A stretch of DNA of 64,000 bases from assembly GCA_029783825.1 (NCBI GenBank), contig JAREIK010016213.1:41001-105000 (forward strand), in the 5' to 3' direction. Below are positions 26,251 to 37,984 of this stretch, piece after piece. The notes beneath the pieces were generated by a model. That model searched no databases, was not told the origin of the DNA, and saw nothing but the letters and a program-made list of their open reading frames with translations. The stretch is from Sapria himalayana. Lineage: Eukaryota > Streptophyta > Magnoliopsida > Malpighiales > Rafflesiaceae. How positions within the stretch are numbered: the stretch's first letter is position 1; every line of letters begins with the position of its first letter. Position numbers and translations under genes: made by a program.

Positions 26251-27099
26251 CACAAAATTCCCTTCTAATTATGAGGATGATTTCGTATGAGAATTATTTC
26301 TAAACTGTTATTTATTTTTGTCTATGTGTAGCAAAACATGATGTGATTTTTTTCCAGGTTTCAATTTTTTTTATTCTAATTTTGTTCTTTGCTTTGCTGA
26401 TAACCTAGTAATGAATCTTTGTAGGACACATGATGTGAGATGCATGAAAAAATTATGATTCAAAGCATCCAAACATTGACACGGTCCTTCCATTGCATGG
26501 GTTCCGTATTTACAGATTTCAGCTTGATCAAAAGGATGCCTAGCTTTTATTATCTTCATTGTTCCTAAAACATTTTATTTTTCCACTCTCTTTCTCTATA
26601 TACATCATTGCTGGATATCTTTTAGATTTTTGTTAAAGTTATATGACTATCAATTTTAGTTTGTGTTTGTTCATGTCTATAATAACTTATTTTATATATC
26701 TGTGAATAGGTTTGTTGTCCCTAAATTTTTTGGGTAGAGTTTTAGCCTATTATAGGTATGTAAAAGGCTTGGCTGGTCCTTCATTGTGTTGTGAACAACA
26801 CCTAGTTGTTAAGCAATGAGATGAACCAAAAAATTAATTTCACGCAAACATAGGTTTGTTCTTGACACTATTATTTTGTGCAGATCTACGTCATCGTAGT
26901 TTAGATCTACGACTACTTGTTATCAGTTATTGGTTTGTAAATGTAGTATGTTATGCTCCATGTGTAGGTGTAACAATATTCTCTATCTGCATGGAGTACC
27001 TAAGAAAAAAGAACAAGAAATGCTGACCATGCTTGGGAGAACTATATGTGTGTTTTAAAGTCCTATATTATTTTATTCTGTTGTCTTTGATGATATGTC
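26251..27099. other. CACTA 3' internal region, no gene recognised
   Basis: AT-rich sequence between the second ORF and the palindromic array. Several short frames exist, none with a recognisable product. Confidence 0.4.
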
Positions 27100-27540
27100 T
27101 ATTTGCATGAAAATACAAGTGTGTGTGTCATCTAAGGCTATGTGATTATACATACGTACATATAATATTTCAGTATATACATACATATATACTTGGTATA
27201 AATTACATATATACTGAGTATATATCAACATATTTTGAGTATATAAGTATGTATATACCAAGTATATATGTTCATATATACTGAGTATATTTGTACATAT
27301 ATACTCAGCATATACATATATATATACTGCAGTATATATGTATGTATATATTTGGTATATAAGTATGTTTATCTTGTAGTATATACGTAAGTATATACTC
27401 AGTATATATACGTAAGTATATACTTACTTTTATTTTGCTGTATATAAGTACGTATATATCGAGTATATATATAAGTGGGTGAATATATTTATTTATAGAC
27501 ATTTATATATTATCATACATATATACCCATTTACACACAG
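27100..27540. repeat. Array of self-complementary ATATACTGAGTATAT-type motifs
   Basis: Repeated units such as TATATACTGAGTATAT, TATATACTCAGCATATA and ATATACTGCAGTATATA alternate with GTACATATA and ACATACATA. Most units are near-perfect short palindromes with a central CTGAG, CTCAG or CTGCAG. It lies in the 3' part of the CACTA element. Stem-loop formation is possible. Open frames here (Tyr-Ile-Tyr runs) are artefacts. Confidence 0.8.
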
Positions 27541-27839
27541 ACACACTTTAGAATATATAATTGCTAGGGCTTGTCTAGTCATCATTGTGCATTGCTTACT
27601 GATGCAGGCAATAAAAGCCTTGGATATTAGACTTTCCCTAAAACCGTGGGATTAAGATATTGCAGGTCAAGTCCAGCGAGGCAGATAGAGATTGGTCTTA
27701 AAAATCTTAGTAATTGTATTGATATGCAATTATCACATAATACAAAGCGAATGTATGAGTAAATAAGTTTTTTTGCTCTAGATTCTGCAATGATTGGTTC
27801 TAATTGTACTCGGTCTTAAGATGATGATGATGATTATGC
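27541..27839. other. Unassigned CACTA-internal sequence between palindromic arrays
   Basis: Complex sequence without recognised coding content or repeat. Confidence 0.4.
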
Positions 27840-28022
27840 TCATGTAGATGGTGATTTTCGCACATATAATAATGTAGTATTTTATGTACATATATATTGA
27901 GTATATATGTACTCAGGATATATGTACGCATAATATTGTAGTTTATATGTACATATACTACAGTAATATATGTACGATGAAATGCTAGTATATATTTACA
28001 TATATACTGCAATATTATATAT
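27840..28022. repeat. Second block of TATATAC palindromic motifs
   Basis: Same motif family as 27100-27540: ATATATTGAGTATATATGTA, TATACTACAGTAATATATGTA and ATATATACTGCAATAT. Separated from the first block by about 300 bp of complex sequence. Confidence 0.7.
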
Positions 28023-28439
28023 TTATCAAAACATAACTTTTTATTTATTTATTTTGAATTGATTGAGTGGTTTAAATTTTTTACAGATATGGTACCGTAT
28101 TGTTTCCCATACGAAGCTTGTATAAGTGAAGGGATTTTTCACTAGACATGATGCACCATGACTCGGACAGCATTCGTCGCATTAGAAAGATGGCGATCAG
28201 AGGAGCAGAGGGAAAGAAAGCAATGTCAATACATGGATTGATTATACTTTATGCACTGTTAGTAGATACATTAATGAATAAGATGTAATAAAATTTTGTT
28301 ATTTTTTTATTTTAATTATGCAAAATACTGTATTAGAATAAGTTATTAAATGATTTTATTTTTTCTTAATTATAAATTATCATTTTTAGTTTCTATTTTT
28401 ATTCAATTTAATATAAAAATATTAAATTATTTAATTAAA
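28023..28439. other. AT-rich pre-terminal region of the CACTA element
   Basis: Contains a short coding-like stretch at about 28085-28260 (GGTACCGTATTG to AATACATGGATTG) that I cannot assign. AT-rich sequence follows and resembles, in reverse complement, 33500-33690 of the chimeric CACTA element. Confidence 0.45.
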
Positions 28440-28865
28440 TTTTTTTTTAAAAAAATTAAATTCTAAAAATGCTAGGGATGTTTCCATAGCTAATTTATCT
28501 AGGGATATCTTTATTATAGCAAGGGATTTTTTCCGTGGAATTTATTTTGCGAGGCACTATTTCTATCGCTAATATTTAGTGATGAGCACTTTAGATTGGG
28601 AAAGCATCCATTGTTATATCTATTTAGCGACGAAAACTCTCATTTAGCTTGCTAATTTAGCTAGAAAAATTATTCTTTTTAGCTATGGATTTTTCTGTCG
28701 CTAAATGATTAGCTAGGGATACTTTCCCTCACTAAATTTTAACGACGAGCACTTTAGATTTGGAATAGTTCCTCCATTAATACATTGCTATATCCCATTT
28801 ACAGATAGAAAATGCCCATTTAGTTAGGGAATTATCCCTTGTTATATGAGATTTTTCTTGTAGTA
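28440..28865 (+). mobile_element. Right terminus of the TNP2-bearing CACTA element
   Basis: Subterminal motifs AGCTAGGGATAC, CTAAATTTAGCGACG, AGCAAGGGATTTTTTCC and GACGAGCACTTTAGATT recur over 400 bp and end in TTTTCTTGTAGTA at 28853-28865, the reverse complement of a TACTACAAGAAAA-type end with one mismatch to CACTACAAGAAA. Copia reverse-transcriptase sequence begins directly after it, so the element appears to have inserted into a Copia copy. Its left terminus was not found. Confidence 0.8.
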
Positions 28866-29677
28866 AAAAAGATTTTTGGCCTTAGTCAGAGTACACATAT
28901 TGATAAAGTGCTTAATTATTTTGCCATCCAAAATTCTAAGAAAGGATTTTTGCCAATGTCACATGGAGTGAGTCTTTCTAAGGCTCTATGTCACTCTATT
29001 AAAGAGGAAAGAGAATGCATGGATAAGATTTCATATGCATCTGCTATTTGGTCTATCGTGTATGCCATGATTTGTACTCGTCATAATGTCTCATATGCAT
29101 TAAGCATGATGAAAAGATATTAGTTGGATCTAGGTGAGAGTACTTAATAAGGACTCCTGATTATTTCTTGATATATGAAGGTGATGAGGAGCTTGTTGTA
29201 AAGTGTTACAGAAATGCAGGCTTCCAAACAGATAGGGATGATTCAAGATCATAGTTAGGTTATGTATTTTGCTTAAATTGTGGTGCTACGAGCTGGAAGA
29301 GTTCAAAGAAAGATATAGTTATTGATTCTACTATAGAAGCTAAGTATATTGTTGCTTCTGATGCGGCAAAAGAAGCTATTTGGATCAAAAATTTTATCTT
29401 AGAACTTGATTTAGTTCTTAGCAAAACTAATCAACTAGACCTTTATTGTGACAACAATGGGGCTATTGCATAGGCTAAGGAAACTAGATCTCATCAATGA
29501 TCCAAACACATACCTCGGAGGTTCCATATCATATGGTAGATTATTGATAGAGGAGATATAAAGATATGCAGAGTACCTACAAATGACAACATAACACACC
29601 CATAGACTAAGGTTTTAGCACAGAGGTAGCATGATGGTCACACTTGGTCACTAGGTATCAGATACTTTAGTGATTAA
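28866..29677 (+). pseudogene. Ty1/Copia polyprotein 3' part: end of RT and RNase H, broken
   Basis: C-terminal part of a Copia pol. It opens with KKIFGLSQSTHIDKVLNYF, then the RT end (SKKGFLPMSHGVSLSKA, then MDKISYASAIWSIVYAMICT, then RHNVSYAL). The RNase H region follows (YTDAGFQ-like sequence, SWKSSKKD, DSTIEAKYIVASDAAKEAIW, LYCDNNGAIA, then SHQ.SKHI.RRFH, GDIKICRVPTNDNI, LGIRYFSD) and stops at 29677. Stops after MKRY, after GAIA and inside SHQ.SK, plus frame changes, make it non-functional. Upstream RT, integrase and gag are absent because the CACTA element abuts at 28865. Copia RNase H normally degrades the RNA strand during reverse transcription. Confidence 0.92.
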
Positions 29678-29680
29678 CTT

Positions 29681-29697
29681 TAGTGCTAGTAGGAGAT
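29681..29697 (+). other. Copia polypurine tract region
   Basis: TAGTGCTAGTAGGAGAT sits immediately before the LTR start TGTTATAG. The typical Copia plus-strand primer site is AGTGGGAGAT next to TG, so this is a slightly degraded version. It fixes the 5' edge of the LTR. Confidence 0.75.
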
Positions 29698-31248
29698 TGT
29701 TATAGTATACCCTAAAAGTCAATCATTAGATGATTTGTTGGGACTTTGGTATCATATCATTTGTGTAAAAAGGCATTATTTTATAATTATTATATTTATT
29801 TAGATTTGTGCAAATATTAGATGAATATAATAATATTCTAGGATGATATATTCTATAGAATACTACTCTAAATTATCCCTAGTCAAGATTTAATATTTAA
29901 GGGCAACACCAATACATTAAGCCTAGCATGTAGGTTAACTATTTTGAGATATTAAGTTAACACATAAGTATATGTTGGATAACATATATTGAACTGACCC
30001 ACTATGATAATGTTGCATGGATTGTTATATAAGTGTCATACGCATTATCATAATGACTATTAGTATGAATTATCTTTTGACCTGAAGTCACTATGGTTCC
30101 CTACATATGGAGTTGTAAACTTTAGATTCAGCAAATACTATATGTAACAAGGATGGTTATAAAGTTATTTACTAGGTATACAATAAATTGTGTAGAGGAA
30201 TGTGATTAATGTATATGGAATTTGTCACTTCTATATAACAGAAGTAATATCAGTTGGCCCCTTTATTGAGAGGACAATTAAAATGCACGACCATGCTCAA
30301 ATAAGCCAATATGAGATATTGAGCTTATTTATTAAAGTTAGTCTACTCAAAGATCAAAAAACATATATATTGATGTGAGAATGACATGATCCATGCCTCA
30401 TAAATCAATCTAGATAAAAAAATGGACAAACGGACTAAGTCATACAATAAAATAAGTTACAAAAGTAGGTTAAGTTGAATATATTATATTTTTCTCACTT
30501 GGGTAGCAATGATGCATTGCTAAATGATGCTCATTGCTTGTTTCTTTAAAATGAAATTTAAAGTTACTATCAATGTTACGAGAACCTATTGGGGCACACA
30601 CATAAAAACATATAGATATTTGGAGTTTGTTTTATTTTAGTTAGACTAAAATAAATTAGGCCTAATCTTAAGTCTGAAATTTATTTCAGATCTTAAGCTA
30701 ATTAGAATAAAGAGTTTGGTCTATTAGTAGATATTTGGACCTTTAAAATGGGCCCAAACTTAAAGAACATATTTCTCTCTTTTAGAAAGGTGTGTTATTA
30801 ATGACACATCCTTTTCATTAATGACACATCCGTTTCATTAATGACACATGCTTTTAAAATGGTGTGTGAAAAACTAAAAGGTTTCATTAATGATACATCA
30901 TTTTATAATGGTGTGTGAAAAAACCAAAAAGCTTTATTAATGACACATCCTTTTAGTTAATGACACATCCTTTTAGAAAGGTATGGGAAAAAATAAAAGG
31001 TTATATAAAAGAGAGAGATAGAAAACAAATATATATATATATAATGAAGATATGTTTGTGTCGATACTGCTAGAGGCACAAACACTTGACTATGCTAGGA
31101 TATAGCCAAACCATTTGCAATCAAAAATTTAATTTTGTGCTACAATGGGTAACATCAATGTCCAACATTTAATTTTATTCACTTGGATCATTGGTGGATT
31201 CCTAGTCCATTACGAAATTCTAATATTAAATTTATGGGAACCCCAACA
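29698..31248 (+). mobile_element. Copia 3' LTR (LTR1, 1551 bp)
   Basis: Starts TGTTATAGTATACCCTAAAAG after the polypurine tract and ends CCCCAACA. It aligns end to end with 31278-32796. A tandem minisatellite of CATTAATGACACATCCTTTT lies at about 30790-30990, and a TATA-like TTATATAAAAGAGAGAG at about 31002, where an LTR promoter is expected. Substitutions and small indels relative to LTR2 show age. Confidence 0.88.
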
Positions 31249-31277
31249 AGATAGATGGATAGATAAATTGATATATT
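31249..31277 (+). repeat. Short GATA island between two LTRs
   Basis: AGATAGATGGATAGATAAAT and a few more bases separate LTR1 from LTR2. The primer-binding site expected after a 5' LTR (TGGTATCAGAGC-like) is absent. Confidence 0.8.
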
Positions 31278-32796
31278 TGTTAGAGTATGCCCTAAAAGTC
31301 AATCATTAAATGATTCTTTTGGTACTTTTGTATCAAATCTTATATGTATAATGATATTATTTTATGATCATTATATTTATTTAAATCTATGCAAATATTA
31401 GATGAAAAAAATAATGCTTTAGAGTGATATATTCTAGGAATACTACTCTAAATTATCACTAGTCAAGTATTAATAATCAAGGGATATATTAATACATTAA
31501 GACTAGAATGTAGGTTAACTAATATAAATATTAAGTTAAAACTTGAGTATATGTTGGAGAACATATACTGAACTGACTCGCTAAGAGAATGTTGCATGGA
31601 TTATTATATAAGTGTCATACACATTCTCATAGTGACTATTAGTATGAATTGTCATTTAACCTGAAGTCACTATGGTTCCCTAGATAAGGTGTTGTATACT
31701 TTATATTCAATAAATGCTACATGTAACAAGGATAGTTATAAAGTTGATTACTAGGTATACAATAAATTGTGCAAAGGGATGTGATTTATGTAGATGGAAT
31801 TTGTCTCTTCTATATAATGAAAGTGATATCAGTTGGCCCCTTAATTGAGTTGGACTACTAAAATGCATGGAAATACTGAAATAAGTCAATATGAGATTTT
31901 AAACATATTTGTTTAAGTTAGTCTACTCAAAGATCAAGAAACATATTGATTGACTTGAGGATGACATGATCAATGTCTCATAAATCAATCTAGATATCAA
32001 GGACAAAAGGACTAAGTCATCAAATAAAATAGGTCATGAAATTAGGTTAAGTTGAAAATATTATATTTCCAACACTTGGGTAATAATCATATATCGCAAA
32101 ATTCCACTCATTTCTTGTTTCTTTAAAATGAGATTTTAAACTAACAGCCAACATAATGAGAAGCTAATGTGTCACAAACATAAAAATGTATATATTATGT
32201 GACTTTGTTTTATTTTAGTTAGACTAAAATATATTAGGCCTAATTTAAGTCTGAAATTTTTTTCAGACCTTAAGCTAATTAGACTAAAGAGTTTAGTCCA
32301 ATAGTATATGTTTGGACCTTTAAAACGGGTCCAAACTTAAAGCCCATGTTTCACTCTTTTAGAAATGTGTGTTATTAATAATATATCATTTTCATCAATG
32401 ACATCCTTTTTATTAATGACACATTCTTTTATAAAGGTGTGTGAAAAACTAAAGTTTCTTTAATGCACATCCTTTTAAAAAGTTGCAAGAAAAATAAAAA
32501 TGATTCATTAATGTCACATCCTATTAATAAAATGTGTGAAAAACCAAAATATTATATAAAATAGGAGAGATATAAAATGAAAAATAATATATAATGAAAA
32601 AATATTTGTGTGGATATCACTATAAGCATGGATACTTGATTGTGCTAGGATTCAATAGGGTGATCAAAATCAAATTTTAAGTTTGTGCTACAGTAGGTAA
32701 TATCCTTGTCCAACATTTAATTATATTCACTTGTATCATTAGTGGATTTCTAGTCCATTGTTAAATTCTGATATGAAATTTACTAGAACCACAACA
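31278..32796 (+). mobile_element. Second Copia LTR (LTR2, solo LTR, 1519 bp)
   Basis: Starts TGTTAGAGTATGCCCTAAAAG and ends CACAACA, alignable with LTR1 throughout, including a shortened minisatellite (about 32360-32530) and a TATA-like TTATATAAAATAGGAG at about 32553. No primer-binding site or internal region follows; a GATA array starts at once. It is best read as a solo LTR or the product of unequal recombination. The 5-bp flanks (ATATT and AGTTA) do not match, so no target duplication survives. Confidence 0.85.
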
Positions 32797-33361
32797 AGTT
32801 AGATAGATAGATAGATAAATTAATGGATAGGTAGATGGATAGATAGATTGATAAATAGTCAAATGGACATATGGATACATCAACATATGGATAGATGGAT
32901 AGATGGACAGATAGGTAGATGGACATATGAACATATTTATAGATGGGAAAATGGGCAGATAGAAAGATAGACAAATGAATAGATAGATAGATAGATTGAC
33001 AGATGGATAGAAGGATAGATGGACAGATGGATAGATGAACAATTGGACAGATGGATAAATAGACAAAAAGACAAATGGACATATGGATAGATAGAAAGAT
33101 GGATAGATGGACAGACAGACAGATAGATAGATAAATAGAGAGATAGACAGAGAAATAGATAGATAGACATATAGACAGATAGATAGATAGACAAACATAT
33201 CTATAGATAGATAGATATACAGATAAACATATAAACATATTAACAAATAGACAGATAATAGGTAGACAAGTAGAGATGTAAATTGATAGACAGATAGATG
33301 ATAGATAGATAGATAGATAGACAGGTAGACAAATAGACAAGTAGATAGATAGATAGATAGT
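32797..33361 (+). repeat. GATA/GACA array (0.56 kb)
   Basis: GATA array rich in GATG and GACA variants (GATGGATAGATGGACA), placed exactly between the 3' end of LTR2 and the degraded 3' end of the chimeric CACTA element. Same strand as the arrays at 42.77-52.12 kb. Minus-strand open frames are artefacts. Confidence 0.95.
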
Positions 33362-33692
33362 AATTAAAAATAGTAATTAAAATTTTTGAACTAAATATGT
33401 ACAAAAAATTTCTTAGCTAAATTAGCAAGGGAAAATCCCTAGCTATTTTTATTCCAAAATTATTTTCATTCCAAAGCTATATTGACAATTTTACTTTTAT
33501 ACAAAAAATTTGATTACATATTTTTAAATTTTTATATTAAATTGATTAAAAACATATACTATAAACTATTATTTATAATAAACAAAAAGTGAAAGTAGTT
33601 AATAAATTATTCTGATATAATAGTTACATAATTAAAATAAAAACATAACATAGGTATATAATCATTTAAAACTAAATCATTATCCTCATCAG

Positions 33693-33941
33693 TCATTGAT
33701 GTATTTGTGCTTGACTCTTTTGCATTAATACTCTACTGGAACTCTGTGTGTTATATGTCTCATCAAGGCCACTAAATGTGACTCCATATAGGTCATATGC
33801 TATTGCATTATATTCTTTATCTTTCATCTCATCATTCACTTCTTTGATTTCCTGTATTTCTTCCTTTAAAAAAGTTATCTGAAGATCCATAGAACCCTCA
33901 GCTGGCTGAGAAGCAGCTATCATATGTTCCTGCATGAGTTC
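33693..33941 (-). pseudogene. C-terminal exon of CACTA second ORF (coiled coil)
   Basis: After an intron-like AG acceptor at 33942-33943 the frame reads ELMQEHMIAASQPAEGSMD, then LKEEIQEIKEVNDEMKDKE, then a Ser/Gln-rich end stopping at 33693. The coil resembles the end of the second ORF at 25690-26250 (QQVKGSMEVYP, LKEEIYEIKEQKDE). It is an open 80-codon exon lacking everything upstream. Its place next to the element's 3' terminus matches the normal CACTA order and supports the minus orientation of this element. Confidence 0.72.
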
Positions 33942-35460
33942 CTGTGATAAAACATGAAATAAAAAGCTATGCTAGATATAAATAAATTAAATATAATATT
34001 TTTAATTACACACTTAACTTTCAATATTTACTGTTGTAGTCAAATAGTGATGGAACCACCAAAGCAATGGTCACTTTCATAACAACTATATAGTTTTTTC
34101 TGACATGATTCTACATGGAAAATCACTCTCTTTGATTCATATAAAAAAGAAGCCAATGAACACAACCTACATGTTACTCACACTCTGCCATGGATGCATC
34201 AAGCATTAATATTTTATAATCAAATAAAAAATGTACTACATTTATAACATTTAAATAAAATTACAAAATTATTATTTATTATAAAACAATATGATATAAT
34301 TTTGTATTATAAATTATTTAATAAAAATAAATACATCCAAATACATTTAATTTCATTTAAATAAATATAAACAATATAAATATGATTATAATTTAAAAAT
34401 GTTTATTAAATATTAATTTCATTTTTATTTTTATTTCCCTTTCGATATTTTATGTTAAAACATTCATGAAAATATCTTTATATATGCAAATACATCCAAA
34501 TATAAATAAATAAAATTATAGCATAAATATCTACCTTTAAATAAAATTTTAAAACATTTATAATAAATAAACAAAATTACAAAATAATGTTTCCTACTAA
34601 ATACCATGATTTAATTATACAACACAAATTATATAATACATATACTACTTTTATTTATTATAACTTTAGAATGTTTATTAAACTTTAATTTCATTTTTAT
34701 TATTATTTGCCTATCAATATATTATGTTAAAATATCCATGTGACAAGAACATTATGATAATTTCAAAAAGATATGATCAAATTTCATAATAAACATGTGA
34801 CAAGAACATCATCAAATTAGATGAGAAGGATTTTTTTTACCCATACTAAATCCAAAATAAGATGGACCCTTCCTTCTCAAAGGTATTATATGATTCTAAA
34901 ATATTCAAGAATATTTAGAATTTTTAGAACCCCGTAGAATTTCTTTTGATATAAGATCCCAACACATAGCGTGCTCTTGAAAATTGATGCTGAGGGGCTT
35001 CTCCATCTAAGAAAATACTTTCTACACTTGTATTTATTTAAAGATTTGAGAAAAATCTATAGAATTACTCTCTAAAATTTCTCTCTAAAACTTCTCTCAT
35101 GTTTGGTTTGATTGTATATTTATTTTATAGGTGAAAAAAGTAAGCAACTTCAGACACGTGAGGAGAATAACTTCAAGCTCAAGGTCACATGTAACTATAC
35201 TAAAGTCTACACTCTATGACACATGCGCACACATAGTGTTATTGAAGCACTGTGACACGTGACACAAGCAGACCTTTGGGACAATACTACATACATCAAT
35301 ACTGATACACAACAAAGACATACATTGTTCATTTAGCATTTGAAAGGTATGAGTCCTCTGGGGATTGCTACTGGTTATTCCAAACTGCATTACAATTTAC
35401 ACAACAATCAAGATAAGTAAATTTTAAAACTACTAAAAACCAATGCAATCATACAAGAGT
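33942..35460. other. AT-rich element-internal sequence, no gene recognised
   Basis: AT-rich sequence. A complex stretch at about 34800-35330 contains repeated TCTCTAAAATTTCTCTC motifs reminiscent of an LTR R/U5 region, but no ends could be set. Confidence 0.4.
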
Positions 35461-35461
35461 T

Positions 35462-35990
35462 TATCTTCTGGTTATGAGGCAGCCCTTGGGCTAGATGACG
35501 ATTCAGTTGATTTGCTTGGTTCAGCTAGCTCTGATCCAATCTGTGCATAACAGAAGACAGCTACCTAGACTATTGTAGTTGAAGGTGACCTAGTGGCTTA
35601 CAATTGCATTTGAGGTTGCCCAACCCATGCGACCAAAAACAAACCCAAAGATAGCAGTGCAAATTATTTAGCCATTTTAATTATTAAAGTTGGTCATATC
35701 TATCGTAATCCCTACATTAATGGTTGCCTAAATTGCTACCATTGAGGTAATGGTGCTACCTTTTACTGGTGTTGGGATTGTTGTTGTGCCAATAGCTATT
35801 GTTGCACATTTTACTGAGGAGAAAATGCATTCAACATATTCGCTCCAGCACTAGGAGAAATGGCATATGGTAAAGGGGAACTGTTGTCAAATTAAGCTGC
35901 ACTGGTAACAATAGAAGGAGATGCAGCCGATTTCCCAATAAATGATGCAATAGGAGCCTAATTGAGATCAACAAGTTACTTACAGGCCAA
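35462..35990 (-). pseudogene. MED8: MED8 pseudogene, C-terminal (Ser/Pro/Gln-rich) part
   Basis: Minus-strand reading gives SFIGKSAASPSIVTSAA, then FDNSSPLPYAISPSAGANM, then LNAFSPQ, then LLAQQQSQHQ, LPQW and QFRQPLM. This follows the C-terminal region of plant Mediator subunit 8, where a Gly-Arg-Ser-Ala-Ser-Pro-Ser stretch is followed by SPLPYANSPRSGTNMMNTPS-like sequence and poly-Gln. Stops replace several Gln codons (CAG to TAG). MED8 is a head-module subunit of the Mediator complex that links activators to RNA polymerase II. This fragment lies downstream of, and collinear with, the MED8 exons at 37985-39955. Sequence beyond about 35650 (GSELAEPSKSTESSSSPRAA) is less certainly MED8. Confidence 0.75.
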
Positions 35991-36439
35991 TAATTAATGA
36001 AAAAGAAAACCAAACATGTTCTGAGAGTTAAACATATGAACATGATCAGGTGATATTTAACTAACTTAATCTCACAAGCTCTTACTTTGAAACTAATCAA
36101 TATTAAATTTTGGTCACTAATTTTTTATATTTTTTATATCAATTCTTATTTATCCTCTAACATAAACATGGATTTGGATATGAGAGAAATCTTTCACATT
36201 GAACGTAAACATACATATATTATTTCACAAATATATTTATGTATTGCATAATTATATTTTAGTGATTTTTATCTTTTATAATTCTACATTCCAATACTAC
36301 TAGCTACCATAAAGCATAATTAAGAGGAAGAAATCTCTTTTATTAAAATTGCATACTTATGAGTTTTGATTTTTATTTCTCAGGTAAAATATATTTTAGA
36401 TATTTTGTTTAATTTTCACATGATGAAATGCACACTAAC
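35991..36439. other. AT-rich sequence within MED8 pseudogene region
   Basis: No coding content seen. It may be MED8 intron or inserted DNA. Confidence 0.4.
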
Positions 36440-36960
36440 CTACATACTTCTTCATCAAAATGTATGTTTGTCCACAAGTACCAATTTTTCAATTGGCTCC
36501 TCCAAATATATAAGAATCATATAAAAATATTAAACTATCAAATTATGACTAGACTAAATATCACTATTATTATTAGTATAATTTATAATTTTTTTATATT
36601 CTCTCAGACATACTCATATAGATATAATTCTTGAAATTTTTAGATATATGAACATAGCTCCATGATATAAGATTTAATCTATAAATTAGGAGCATAGTCA
36701 GGTAGAGACGTACTAAATTCTAGCTGGACTCTCGTAATTATAAAGAATATATTTTGGCATATTGAAACATGCACTAGTGTACTCACTACTTGATCAAAAC
36801 ATAGACTGAACCACAAGTATCGGCTCTTCTTCAATTGACTCCTCCAAATATAAAAAAATATATATTTTAACTTAATTATCTAACAATAATTATACTATAT
36901 TATTTATGTAGTTAGTATAGTTAGGTATTTGCTAAATTCTCTCAAATAGATATATATATA
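36440..36960. repeat. Two-copy repeat with 342-bp offset
   Basis: CCACAAGTA, then AATTGGCTCCTCCAAATATA, occurs at about 36472-36510 and again, with AATTGACTCCTCCAAATATA, at about 36811-36852, each followed by similar AT-rich sequence and TTCTCTCA(G/A)A. The copies are diverged. Origin unknown. Confidence 0.65.
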
Positions 36961-37089
36961 TATATATTATTATATAAATCAACTCGATACTTTACTATCA
37001 ATCCAATATTTCACGTGAAAATAAAACATATAGAGATTGATTATCACTTTAAATTGAAAAAATTCAAAACAAATCTATAGATACTAGTT

Positions 37090-37335
37090 ATGACCCTACT
37101 AATAAGAGTTGAACCTCGGGATAGCATGTGTCCGATTTAGGCTAGTCTACTTCAGTCCATGCTATTTATGAGTCAATTTCTGAGTGTGTTGTACCACCTA
37201 CTTTTGTAGCATATGAGTCCGTCTTCTTGGTCTAGCTTAGCCCAAAGCATTCCACCATTTTGGATCGTGCCTAGGCAGGCTTTTGTGGATCATGCTATGG
37301 ATCATGCCGCGAGTCGTGCTAAAGCCAAGAGACCA
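37090..37335. repeat. GC-richer dispersed repeat fragment
   Basis: Contains GGATCGTGCCTAGGCAGGC and GGATCATGCCGCGAGTCGTGC, similar in style to 13775-13976 (CATGTCATGGATCGTGCTC). A dispersed non-autonomous element is likely, but ends are not visible. Confidence 0.35.
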
Positions 37336-37544
37336 ATTTTCCACAACATTGTGCACACCAAGCAATAACTTGGAATAAAATATTTAAGTTTGATGTCATT
37401 TATAATTTATTTTATCCACTTTTTATTTTAGTCTATATGAGAACACTCGATATAAGTTGCCTCAATAGCACAAATTATGTATATTAAATTGTTGTTTCCA
37501 AAATTTTGTAATAAATAAAAATATAATATTTTTTATTTCTTTCT

Positions 37545-37745
37545 AGTTTGCTCTTTTGTATCCTCCCTCTCTCTCTCCTCCCCTCCTATCTATCTATCTC
37601 TCTCTCTATCTCCTCCTGCCTCTCTCTCCCCCCCCTCTCTGTCTCTTTCTCTATCTCCTCCTGCCTCTCTCTCCTCCCCCCCTCTCTGTCTCTCTCTCTC
37701 TCTCTATCTCCTCCTGCCTCTCTCTCCTCCCCCCTTTCTTTCTCA
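37545..37745 (+). repeat. CT-rich minisatellite, unit of about 50 bp
   Basis: Three copies of a unit containing CTATCTCCTCCTGCCTCTCTC followed by CCCCC and CTCTCTGTCTC. Plus-strand open frames (Ser/Leu/Pro) are translations of the repeat. It lies within the MED8 pseudogene span, so presumably in a former intron or an insertion. Confidence 0.9.
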
Positions 37746-37984
37746 AAACCTTAAATGTAGCAAAATATTAAATTTAAAACATACAATAATTAAAACATTA
37801 TAAAAGTACTTAAATGAGACTTTTGGAGTATCAATGCCTCATTTTAAAACATTAAATAAACTACCATAACAAACACATAATAATTACAACACTATAAAAA
37901 TCTACCCAACATCTCCATGAGATAGAAAATATATAATTAAGCATGTCCAATTTTATTTCAAAATCTAAAGAATGGGTGACATGA

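Noticed and set aside
28839..29123. A single 94-codon gene starting at 28839
   Set aside because: The first codons lie in the CACTA terminus and the rest is Copia RT. The frame is a fusion produced by the insertion, not a gene start.
29698..32796. A complete Copia element bounded by LTR1 and LTR2
   Set aside because: Only 29 bp of GATA DNA lies between them, with no primer-binding site, and the coding remnant lies outside, before LTR1.
32761..33340. Overlapping minus-strand frames of 161 and 185 codons
   Set aside because: They read through the short GATA array between LTR2 and the CACTA element and contain only repeat translation.
37548..37771. Plus-strand 68-71 codon frames
   Set aside because: Translation of the CT-rich minisatellite in two frames.
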